Below are positions 43,688 through 50,814 of a stretch of 64,000 nucleotides of DNA, piece after piece. Position 1 is the first letter of the stretch; every line of letters begins with the position of its first letter. The position numbers were made by a program, and so were the translations under genes. Source of the DNA: Lentzea guizhouensis (GTDB taxonomy: Bacteria; Actinomycetota; Actinomycetes; Mycobacteriales; Pseudonocardiaceae); assembly GCF_001701025.1 (NCBI RefSeq), contig NZ_CP016793.1:6572001-6636000 (forward strand), in the 5' to 3' direction. The notes beneath the pieces are model-generated. The model was not told the origin of the DNA. It searched no databases and saw only the letters and a list, made by a program, of their open reading frames with translations.

Positions 43688-43864
43688 ATGGCACACGCGC
43701 GTCGGTTGGTTGATGTCCGCACAGGCGACGAGTTCGATCAACCTATTCCTTTCGGTCTGGTGTACCCGATCTGCCTCGCGGACGGGTCGGCGCCGCCGAG
43801 CCAGCGCGGGCGCACGTGGGGCGACCTGGTGGCGAGCGACCGCGACCTGCGTCCGGCGTCGTGA
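43688..43864 (+). CDS. Small uncharacterised protein, 58 aa
   Basis: MAHARRLVDVRTGDEFDQPI, then FGLVYPICLADGS and WGDLVASDRDLRPAS. AGGAG sits 9 nt ahead of ATG 43688, which is why that start is preferred over GTG 43679. Soluble, no known domain. The membrane protein at 43945 follows after 80 bp. Confidence 0.55.
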   Translation: MAHARRLVDVRTGDEFDQPIPFGLVYPICLADGSAPPSQRGRTWGDLVASDRDLRPAS

Positions 43865-43944
43865 AATCCGTGTGAAGGGTCACCCGACCGGGTATTTCCG
43901 GTCCGGGTGACCCAGCCGGGCTGCCCTTCTGAAGGGAGCTCGAC

Positions 43945-44793
43945 ATGGACATCCGGCAAGGGCTCACCGACGCCTGGCGCGCGGTCGCCACGTTCGTGCC
44001 CAAACTCGCGTTCTTCCTGCTGATCCTGCTGATCGGCTTCTTCGTCGCGAAAGCGGTGGCGAAGCTGGTCGACAAGGGGCTGGAACGGGTCGGCTTCGAC
44101 CGGCTGGTCGAGCGCGGTGGCGTGCAGCGGATGATGGCGCGCAGCAAGTACGACGCCTCCGACCTGATCGCGAAGCTCGTCTACTACGCGCTGCTGCTGA
44201 TCACGTTGCAGATCGCGTTCGGCGTGTGGGGCCCGAACCCCGTGTCGGAGTTGCTGACGGGTGTCGTGGCGTGGCTGCCGAAGGCGGTCGTCGCGATCGT
44301 CATCGTGGTGGTCGCCGGTGCGATCGCCAATGCTGTCAAGGACTTCGTCACCGGTGCGCTCGGTGGTCTGTCCTATGGGCGGGTGCTCGCGAACATCGCG
44401 TCGGTGTTCATCTGGGCGCTGGGCATCATCGCGGCGCTGAACCAGATCGGCGTCGCCACCACGGTGACCACGCCGGTGCTGATCGCCGTGCTCGCCACGG
44501 TCGGCGGCATCCTCGTCGTCGGTGTCGGCGGTGGCCTCGTCCGGCCGATGCAGCAGCGGTGGGAGGGCTGGCTCGGCCGGGCGGAGGCGGAGCTGCCGCA
44601 GGCGCAGGCCCAGGCGGAGGCCTACCAGCGCGGCCGGGAGGACGCGACGCGCAGTCGCACGCCTGCCGAGACCTCGACGCAGGTGATGGCCGAGCAGCAG
44701 GTGCCGGCCACGGGCCCGGCGGTGGGTTCGGCTGACCCGGTGCTCGGTGACCCGGCGCCGCCGACGAGCCGTCGCCCGCTCGACGAACGCTGA
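43945..44793 (+). CDS. CmpX/MscS-like conserved TM-helix protein, 282 aa
   Basis: About five hydrophobic segments. The first (KLAFFLLILLIGFFVAKAVAKLVD) and second (LVYYALLLITLQIAFGVWG) match the 'conserved TM helix' proteins related to mechanosensitive MscS channels. GALGGLSYGRVLANI follows VVAGAIANAVKDFVTGALGG. There is no MscS beta domain; the C-terminal 80 residues are a hydrophilic Gln/Ala/Pro tail. A role in osmotic or envelope stress is plausible from family. GAAGGGAGC precedes ATG 43945. A good terminator follows. Confidence 0.85.
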   Translation: MDIRQGLTDAWRAVATFVPKLAFFLLILLIGFFVAKAVAKLVDKGLERVGFDRLVERGGVQRMMARSKYDASDLIAKLVYYALLLITLQIAFGVWGPNPVSELLTGVVAWLPKAVVAIVIVVVAGAIANAVKDFVTGALGGLSYGRVLANIASVFIWALGIIAALNQIGVATTVTTPVLIAVLATVGGILVVGVGGGLVRPMQQRWEGWLGRAEAELPQAQAQAEAYQRGREDATRSRTPAETSTQVMAEQQVPATGPAVGSADPVLGDPAPPTSRRPLDER

Positions 44794-44806
44794 TCGCTTC
44801 TTCTCC

Positions 44807-44836
44807 GAGGCGCGTCCCTTGTCGGGGGCGCGCCTC
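44807..44836 (+). terminator. Terminator hairpin after the CmpX-like gene
   Basis: GAGGCGCGTCCC (44807-44818) pairs over 12 positions (one T-G) with GGGGCGCGCCTC-type sequence ending 44836, loop of 6, followed by TTTC. Confidence 0.75.
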
Positions 44837-44877
44837 TTTCGTTGCACGCGCACTTACCCCGCGCACGCTCGGATCGC

Positions 44878-44933
44878 ACGAAAGCTCCCCGCGTGCGGCA
44901 GGACAGTACGAAAGGTCCCCGCGTGCGGCAGGA
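44878..44933. repeat. Direct repeat of a dispersed CTCCCCGCGTGCGG element
   Basis: Two 26-bp copies, ACGAAAG(C/G)TCCCCGCGTGCGGCAGGA, start 30 bp apart at 44878 and 44908. The same AAAGCTCCCCGCGTGCGG core recurs in an inverted pair at 48674-48728. Both sites are intergenic. Confidence 0.65.
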
Positions 44934-44960
44934 AAGGAGGCGGGGAGTTTGCGTGGGGAG

Positions 44961-45326
44961 TCAGGCGGGGTGGGGGAGCGTGTTGGTCAGGGGGCGGGTG
45001 CCGTGGGCGTGGGCGAGCTGGCAGACCGCCATCAGGCGGACGCCGAGCCAGGACGTGGCCTCGCCGCGCCACGGGTCACCCGCTTCGAGCGCGCTGTCGA
45101 GCAGGCCGCGGCCGTAGGAGGCGAGCAGCACGATGGCGGCGACGGTGGCGGACGACTCCACGCCGAGCAGCAGGATGTCGCGCACGGCGGCGGCGTGCTG
45201 GTCCACCTCCGCGGCCAGTGCCGGTGTGAGGGCGAGGGTCGTCCAGCCCGCCACCCCGATCCGCTCGGAGAGGTCCGAGATCCACCGCCAGGCGCTGTTC
45301 TCGCGCCAGTTCGCCGTCAGCCGCAT
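44961..45326 (-). CDS. DUF6401-like protein, 121 aa
   Basis: MRLTANWRENSAWRWISDL, then AAEVDQHAAAVRDILLLGVE, VAAIVLLASYGRGLLDSALE and RLMAVCQLAHAHG. This layout resembles the actinobacterial DUF6401 family, whose members are sometimes found near natural-product genes; their role is unknown. Helical, soluble. Convergent with the CmpX-like gene across terminators and repeats. ATG 45326. Confidence 0.65.
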   Translation of the reverse strand: MRLTANWRENSAWRWISDLSERIGVAGWTTLALTPALAAEVDQHAAAVRDILLLGVESSATVAAIVLLASYGRGLLDSALEAGDPWRGEATSWLGVRLMAVCQLAHAHGTRPLTNTLPHPA

Positions 45327-45432
45327 TCGAACACGGTAACGAAACCGGGTGAAGACCTGGTTTGAGTTCCGGCAAGCCGGGTAACCGCCTCCGGCGCGTC
45401 AAGCAGTCGGCGCGGGACCCTCTGCTGTCAAG

Positions 45433-45744
45433 GTGGCGATGACCGTGTTGCTCGACGATGCCGTGACCTCGGCTCTTTCTCACATCCGCACCGGGTCTCC
45501 CGAGCACGTCCGCGAGGACCTGCGCGAGGCCCTGACCTCGACCGGCCCGGTTCCGCGGGAGGCGATCGCCTACGTGGAAGCGGCCGACGAGCACCTGGCG
45601 TACGGCGAGGTGATGGAAGCGCGCATGCTGCTGACGGTGGCCCACCGCCTGCTCGCGCCCTCCCCGCTGCAGCCGGCCGCCGTGCAGCCCGCGGTGGTGC
45701 TGCCCACCCAGGTCAGTCCACCCACGACACCGATCAGGGTGTGA
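45433..45744 (+). CDS. Uncharacterised protein, 103 aa
   Basis: Helical N-terminal two thirds (LLDDAVTSALSHIRTGSPEH; REALTSTGPVPREAIAYVEAADEHL; EVMEARMLLTVAHRLL) and a Pro/Val-rich tail. No known domain. Start GTG 45433 or ATG 45439. Coding-like third positions. It is followed after 52 bp by a DUF3072 gene on the same strand. Confidence 0.6.
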   Translation: MAMTVLLDDAVTSALSHIRTGSPEHVREDLREALTSTGPVPREAIAYVEAADEHLAYGEVMEARMLLTVAHRLLAPSPLQPAAVQPAVVLPTQVSPPTTPIRV

Positions 45745-45796
45745 GCCGCCGTCGTCCTGGGTACTCGAACGTCCGTTCGAGTGAAAGGGGACGATC

Positions 45797-45985
45797 GTGA
45801 ACCGCACGCCCGAGAAGGACCCGCAGGACTGGACGACCGGTGACGAGCCGATGACCGGGCCGCAGGAGTCGTACCTGCACACCCTCGCGCAGGAGGCGGG
45901 CGAGGAGGTGCCGGGCGAGCTGACCAAGGTCGAGGCGTCGCAGCTGATCGACCGGCTGCAGGAGAAGACGGGCCGGGGCAGCTGA
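45797..45985 (+). CDS. DUF3072 protein, 62 aa
   Basis: Conserved DUF3072 pattern WTTGDEPMTGPQESYLHTLAQEAG followed by a short SAP-like helix (ELTKVEASQLIDRLQ), shown here as TTGDEPMTGPQESYL. Small soluble protein of unknown role, sometimes used as a DNA-binding-like module. AAAGGGGA precedes GTG 45797. Its last codons form the left arm of a terminator. Confidence 0.8.
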   Translation: MNRTPEKDPQDWTTGDEPMTGPQESYLHTLAQEAGEEVPGELTKVEASQLIDRLQEKTGRGS

Positions 45986-46001
45986 GAGAACTGCCCCGGC
46001 C
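45971..46001. terminator. Bidirectional terminator hairpin
   Basis: GGCCGGGGCAG (45971-45981) pairs perfectly with CTGCCCCGGCC (45991-46001) between the convergent DUF3072 and GH97 genes. The left arm overlaps the end of the DUF3072 coding sequence. Confidence 0.75.
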
Positions 46002-46009
46002 GCACTCCC

Positions 46010-48559
46010 TCAGCAGGTCAGGCGCGCGTCGGCCCAGTCGGCGTGGTCGAAGTTCCTGCCGTCACCGCCGTCGGTGACCCGCAGGCTCAGCATCCGCACG
46101 CCGGTCGTGTCGACCGCGACCGGCCGGGCCGCCTCGCCGCCGCGCACGACGCCGCTGTCGTGCAGCAGCCTGCCGTCGCCGAGCACCTGGAAGCTCACCG
46201 AGCCCGGTGACGTGGTCTCGTCGTCGAGGCCGACCAGCGCGTCGAACGCCCGGCAGCCGCGGCCCAGGTAGAGCGAGACCTCGGCGGGCGCGTGCGTGCC
46301 CAGCCCCTTGGCGTAGGTGACGCCCGCGATCCGCAACGGCGCGCCGTCACCCGCCGAGGTCTCGCCGTTGGACCGGTCGCGCTCGACCGGGCCCCAGCCG
46401 TTCGACTCGCTGACGAACGGCAGGTCGCTCGCGAACGGCGTCCCGGTCGGCACCGGTGGCGGCACGAACGCGCGCACGGCCCGTTCGACGTGGACGGTCT
46501 GATGGGCGCGGAACTCGGCGTACACCGGCACGTCCGTGAACCCGGCCGGGCCGCCTGCCCGCACGGTCCACCGGCCGGTGATCGTCTCGCCCGCTTTGAG
46601 CCGCTGCCGGGTCACCGGTGCGCCGGTCACCGTCCACCCGGCCGGCGGCGCCGTCGTCAGCACCACGTCGGAGATGTCCGCGGTGCTGGTGAACGCGCCT
46701 TCGACGGTGAAGGACGAGCCCTGCGCCACGTCGACCTCGGTGGGCGTGACGGTCAGCGAGGTCGACGGCACCTGCGGAACCGCCTGGTCACAGGTCTGCA
46801 GCCCGGGCCGGTAGCGGCAGACGACCGCCGCGAACCCGCCGTTGCGCTGGACCGGCACCTGCAAGGTCTGCCGCGACGACAGCACCTGCCGGTCCCGCGT
46901 GACGTCACCGCGCGTGGCCGGGTCGCGGACGGTCTCGACCAGCCACTGACCGTTGTTCAGGAACGTTAGCGGCACGTCGACCGTGCGCGCGTCGGCCGAT
47001 ATCGCGCCGATGAACCAACGCGCGTCCGCACGCCGCGCGACCACCGCGTGCGTGTCCGGGTCACCGCTGATGAGTCGCGTTTCGTCCCACACCGTCGGTA
47101 CCTGGTTGAGGAACCGCAACGCCTGAGGGTGCCGTTCGTAGGCCTCGGGCTTGTCGGCGAAGTGCGTCCAGCCGGACTCGTAGACCACCGGCAGCGCGAC
47201 CTCGTGCGCGACCGAGGCCTCACGGGTGCCGACCTCCAGCGAGACCGGCGTGTAGTCCATGGAACCGACGACGTTGCGGGTGAAGAACTGCACCGGGTTG
47301 TTGGCGGCGGGCGGGAAGTTCTCGGCGCCGCGCACGCCTTCCATGGTCATGATGTGCGGCCACGTGCGGGCGAGGCCGTGCGGGATCGTCGAGCCGTGGA
47401 AGTTCACCATCAGCTGCAGCTCGGCGGTCTTCGCGAGCACCGCGTCGTACCACTGGTAGCGCGCCTGGGAGTCGGACTCCATGAAGTCGATCTTCACGCC
47501 CTTCGCGCCCCACTGCTCGACCTTCGGCAGCAGGGTGTCGCGTTCGGCCTCGGTGTCGAGGTTGTTCCAGTGGATCCACAGCAGGATCTCGACACCCTTC
47601 GCGCGGGCGTACCTGACCAGCTCCGGCACCCACTCGGCGCTCCAGCCCTCGTCGACGAGCGAGTAGGGCCAGCCGTTGCGGGCGGCGAAGTCGACGTACT
47701 GCTTCTGGCGTTCGAACGAGCGCGGGCTGTCGTGCTCGCTCAGCCACGACCACGCGACGTTGCCCGGCCGGACCCACGACGTGTCGGTGAGCTTCGACGG
47801 TGACGCCAGGTCGTCGACGAGCGTGGACGTGCTGATCGTGGCCAGGTCGCCGATGATCGCGGTGCGCCACGGGGTCTGCGTCGTGGTGAGCTGGGCGTCG
47901 GCCAGCACGACCCGGTAGTCGCCGGTGGTGTGCCGCAACCGGCTGCCGGAGTGCCGTCCGTCCACATCGGACTCGGTGATGAGCACGTGCTCGCCGCCTG
48001 TCCGGAACAGCGACGGGTAGCCGAACTCACCGTTCGCCGCGCCCGCCGTCGTGCGCACGCGGTTCGCCTCGTACCAGGCGTTGTAGGGCAGCAGCCAGGC
48101 CGGCGCGTCGGCGGGCAGCCGGAACGCGGAGGCCTCCTCGGTGATGGTCACCGGGGCCGGTGTGACGTACCGGTAGGCGACGCCGTCCTGGGCGACCCGG
48201 ATCTTGAGGTCGAACCGCGCGGCGCCTTCGAACGTCAGCGTCGTCTCGGTCATCACCGCGGCGCGCTGCCGGCGCTTGCCGGTCGTCATCGAGTACCGCT
48301 CGGTGACGACCCGGTCCTTGCGGCCGACCATCCGCAGTCCGGAGGTGAGGTCGGCGGTCGTGGTGCGCAGGCCGATCGGAGCGGGCGCCAGGACTGCGCG
48401 ACCGGCGCGGGAGACGCCGAGGGTGGGGGAGCCGCCGTTGAGCTCGACGGTCGCGGTCAGGGGTGACGGGCCGCGGATCTCCCATCTGTCCGGTGCCGCG
48501 ATGGCGGGCGCGGGTGAAAGCAACATCAGGGTCGTGAGCGAGGCCAACAGCCTTGACAT
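46010..48559 (-). CDS. Secreted GH97 alpha-glycosidase with NPCBM domain, 849 aa
   Basis: Signal peptide LLASLTTLMLLSPAPAIA. GH97 N-terminal beta domain (to ~260), catalytic barrel (~270-540) with WSWLSEHDSPRSF, LVDEGWSAEW, LWIHWNNLDTEAER, GVKIDFMESDSQ and TMEGVRGAENFP. The Asp in KIDFM is in the position of the nucleophile of retaining GH97 alpha-galactosidases. A NEW3-like module (~620-710) and a C-terminal NPCBM domain (~730-849; YAKGLGTHAPAEVSLYLG, FQVLGDGRLLHDSG) follow. Likely removes alpha-galactosyl or alpha-glucosyl residues outside the cell. GGGGAG precedes ATG 48559. Confidence 0.9.
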   Translation of the reverse strand: MSRLLASLTTLMLLSPAPAIAAPDRWEIRGPSPLTATVELNGGSPTLGVSRAGRAVLAPAPIGLRTTTADLTSGLRMVGRKDRVVTERYSMTTGKRRQRAAVMTETTLTFEGAARFDLKIRVAQDGVAYRYVTPAPVTITEEASAFRLPADAPAWLLPYNAWYEANRVRTTAGAANGEFGYPSLFRTGGEHVLITESDVDGRHSGSRLRHTTGDYRVVLADAQLTTTQTPWRTAIIGDLATISTSTLVDDLASPSKLTDTSWVRPGNVAWSWLSEHDSPRSFERQKQYVDFAARNGWPYSLVDEGWSAEWVPELVRYARAKGVEILLWIHWNNLDTEAERDTLLPKVEQWGAKGVKIDFMESDSQARYQWYDAVLAKTAELQLMVNFHGSTIPHGLARTWPHIMTMEGVRGAENFPPAANNPVQFFTRNVVGSMDYTPVSLEVGTREASVAHEVALPVVYESGWTHFADKPEAYERHPQALRFLNQVPTVWDETRLISGDPDTHAVVARRADARWFIGAISADARTVDVPLTFLNNGQWLVETVRDPATRGDVTRDRQVLSSRQTLQVPVQRNGGFAAVVCRYRPGLQTCDQAVPQVPSTSLTVTPTEVDVAQGSSFTVEGAFTSTADISDVVLTTAPPAGWTVTGAPVTRQRLKAGETITGRWTVRAGGPAGFTDVPVYAEFRAHQTVHVERAVRAFVPPPVPTGTPFASDLPFVSESNGWGPVERDRSNGETSAGDGAPLRIAGVTYAKGLGTHAPAEVSLYLGRGCRAFDALVGLDDETTSPGSVSFQVLGDGRLLHDSGVVRGGEAARPVAVDTTGVRMLSLRVTDGGDGRNFDHADWADARLTC

Positions 48560-48673
48560 CGTTGTCAGCTCCCCGGAGTCCGGCGGTGAGAACGCTCTCA
48601 CCCTGTCGTGCCCTGGGATCACCGGTCAACAGTTCTGACGGCCGCCAACCGGACAGAAATTTGTCCAACGTGA

Positions 48674-48728
48674 GCGCACGCGGGGAGCTTCCGTACCGTC
48701 AGACGGTATGAAAGCTCCCCGCGTGCGG
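48674..48728. terminator. Long inverted repeat built from the dispersed element
   Basis: CGCACGCGGGGAGCTT...TACCGTC on the left pairs with GACGGTA...AAAGCTCCCCGCGTGCG on the right, near-perfect over about 25 bp. It lies 30 bp past the stop of the decarboxylase gene (terminator position) and upstream of the GH97 gene. Confidence 0.7.
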
Positions 48729-48757
48729 TGGAACGAGAGCGGCAGCGGGCGTGTGGG

Positions 48758-50203
48758 TCAGCTGCTCGCGACCACTCGAATGGTGTCGAGCTTCGAGTCC
48801 GCCGGATCCGGCAGTTCCATCCCCGCCGCGAGCCCGCTCCGCACGTACGCCAGCACCTCCGCCGTGATCACCTCACCCGGCAGCACCGCGGGCGCCCCCG
48901 GCGGGTACGGCGTGATCATCTCGGCGGCGATCCTGCCCACCGCCTGGTCCGCCGGCACCTGCTCCACCTCGGCGAAGAACGCGTCGCGCGGCAGCATCGC
49001 CGTCTCCAGCTGCAGCTCGTCGGGTGAGGGGAGGTCGACCGGCTTCGGCGTCGGGAGGTCGGCGCCCGTCAACGCGGTCAGCGCCTCGACCAGGACGTCG
49101 GCGGTGCGCTGGTCGTCGGCGTGGGTGAACTGGGCGACGATCCGGCGGTGGTCGGAGAGGCCGACCGTGACGCGCTGCTCGGCGCGCAGCCAGTCCGCCG
49201 CCTGATAGCCGCTGATGTGCAGGCCCGACACGTCGATGACGATCTTCATCGGGTCGGAGGAGTGCACCAGCCGGTGGAACTCCTCGACCTCCAGACCGGG
49301 CAGCGCGGAGATGGCCGCACGGGTCCGGTGGGCGAGGTCCAGCGCGGCCGTCAGCAGGTACTCGCCCTGCTCGACCATGTGCCGCCGCCAGCCGTCCAAG
49401 GTCGCGTAGACCAGTGAGGACGGACTGGTCGTGCCGAGCAGGTCCTCGCGGGACTTGAGCACCGCGGCGTCCACGAGGTCGCCCTGCAGGTGGAACACCG
49501 AGCTCTGCTCCACCGCGGCGCCCGACTTGTGCACGCTCGTCACGACCACGTCGGCGCCGGCGTCCATGCCCCACGGCGGCAGGTCGCCGTGGAACGGCAG
49601 GTGCGCGCCCCACGCCTCGTCGACGATCAACGGCTTGCCGAACGAGTGGCACACGTCCGCGATCGCCTTGATGTCGCCGCACGTGCCGTAGTCGGTGGGC
49701 GTGACCAGCAGCATGCCCTTCGCTTCCGGCTCGGCCTCGAACAGCTCGCGCACCTGCTCCGGCGTCGGCGGGTGGCTGAGGTGGCGCTCGGCGTCCCAGC
49801 GCGGGCTGAGCCACACCGGGGCGACACCGCTCAGGACCAGCCCGGAGATCACGGACTTGTGCGCGTGCCGGGGCACGATCAGCTTCTCGTGCGGTCCCGC
49901 CACCGACAGCATGGCGCTCTTGACCGACAACGAGCTGCCGCACGTGGAGAAGAACGCGTGCTCGGCGTGCACCGCGTCGGCCATCAGCTCCTGTGCCCGC
50001 TTGATCACGCCGCCCCGCATCAGCCGGTCGTCCAGGCCGTTGAGGGCGACGACGTCGGCGGTGAAGACCTGCTCGCCCAGCACGTCGAGCACGCGCGGGT
50101 CGACGCCGCGGCCCTGGCGGTGACCGGGCGGGGTGAACGGCACGAAGCCGCGGGAGCGGAAGTCCTGCAGTGCCTCGAGCACTGGCGCCTGGCTGTGGTC
50201 CAT
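48758..50203 (-). CDS. Orn/Lys/Arg decarboxylase-family PLP enzyme, 481 aa
   Basis: Fold-type I PLP decarboxylase making a diamine or agmatine. The N-terminus FVPFTPPGHRQGRGVD, AEHAFFSTCGSSLSVKSAML, IVDEAWGAHLPFHGDLP and TSVHKSGAAVEQSS (PLP Lys in HKS) match the Bacillus SpeA/CadA-like short form. The C-terminal domain contains ITPYPPGAPAVLPGE. Amino-acid preference cannot be told. ATG 50203 begins the family N-terminus; the longer frame runs antisense through the neighbouring gene. Divergent from the gene at 50288. Confidence 0.9.
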   Translation of the reverse strand: MDHSQAPVLEALQDFRSRGFVPFTPPGHRQGRGVDPRVLDVLGEQVFTADVVALNGLDDRLMRGGVIKRAQELMADAVHAEHAFFSTCGSSLSVKSAMLSVAGPHEKLIVPRHAHKSVISGLVLSGVAPVWLSPRWDAERHLSHPPTPEQVRELFEAEPEAKGMLLVTPTDYGTCGDIKAIADVCHSFGKPLIVDEAWGAHLPFHGDLPPWGMDAGADVVVTSVHKSGAAVEQSSVFHLQGDLVDAAVLKSREDLLGTTSPSSLVYATLDGWRRHMVEQGEYLLTAALDLAHRTRAAISALPGLEVEEFHRLVHSSDPMKIVIDVSGLHISGYQAADWLRAEQRVTVGLSDHRRIVAQFTHADDQRTADVLVEALTALTGADLPTPKPVDLPSPDELQLETAMLPRDAFFAEVEQVPADQAVGRIAAEMITPYPPGAPAVLPGEVITAEVLAYVRSGLAAGMELPDPADSKLDTIRVVASS

Positions 50204-50287
50204 GGTCGGGGAGTAGCCAGGACGGCGGCGCCTCGAACCTCGGGCGTCACGGGGTTTCAGCCACCCCCGAACGGGTAGTCGAAGATC

Positions 50288-50785
50288 GTGACTCCTGAGC
50301 CTGCGACGACGATGACCGAACCGGCGACCGCCCCCGTGGCGACCCAGACGACCTCCCGCTCCAGCCTGCTGGCGAGCTTCGCCGACTACGCGGAGGCGCA
50401 GCGGCTGGTCGACCGGATGTCCGACGACGGGTTCCCGGTCGAGCACGTGCGGATCATCGGCGACGGCGTGCGGACCGTCGAGCAGGTGACCGGCCGGATG
50501 ACCCGCGCGAAGGCCGCGTTGTCGGGTGCCGCCGGCGGTGCCTGGTTCGGTGTGCTGATCGGGTTGCTGTTCGGGCTGTTCACGTCCGGGGTCGCGTGGG
50601 CGTGGATGTTGTTGCTGAGCCTGGTGATCGGTGCGTTCTGGGGCGCTGTGTTCGGGTTCGCCGCGCACTGGACCACGCGGGGCAAGCGGGACTTCTCCAG
50701 CGTGATGACTCTTGAGGCGCGGCGCTACGACGTGCTGGTCGACGGTGCGCACGCCAGCAGGGCCAGCAAGTACGTTCTCCGATAA
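50288..50785 (+). CDS. General-stress-protein (YflT/DUF1269-like) membrane protein, 165 aa
   Basis: An N-terminal soluble domain (FADYAEAQRLVDRMSDDGFPVEHVRIIGDGVRTVEQV) of the GSP17M/YflT type is joined to two adjacent membrane helices with GAAGGAWFGVLIGLLFGLF and MLLLSLVIGAFWGAVFGFAAH. A short basic C-terminal segment follows. Found widely in actinobacteria; function unclear, presumed stress-related. GTG start at 50288. Divergent from the decarboxylase gene. Followed after 29 bp by the STAND regulator. Confidence 0.8.
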   Translation: MTPEPATTMTEPATAPVATQTTSRSSLLASFADYAEAQRLVDRMSDDGFPVEHVRIIGDGVRTVEQVTGRMTRAKAALSGAAGGAWFGVLIGLLFGLFTSGVAWAWMLLLSLVIGAFWGAVFGFAAHWTTRGKRDFSSVMTLEARRYDVLVDGAHASRASKYVLR

Positions 50786-50814
50786 GCCGTTGGCCGTGTC
50801 CCTAGTATCGGGGC

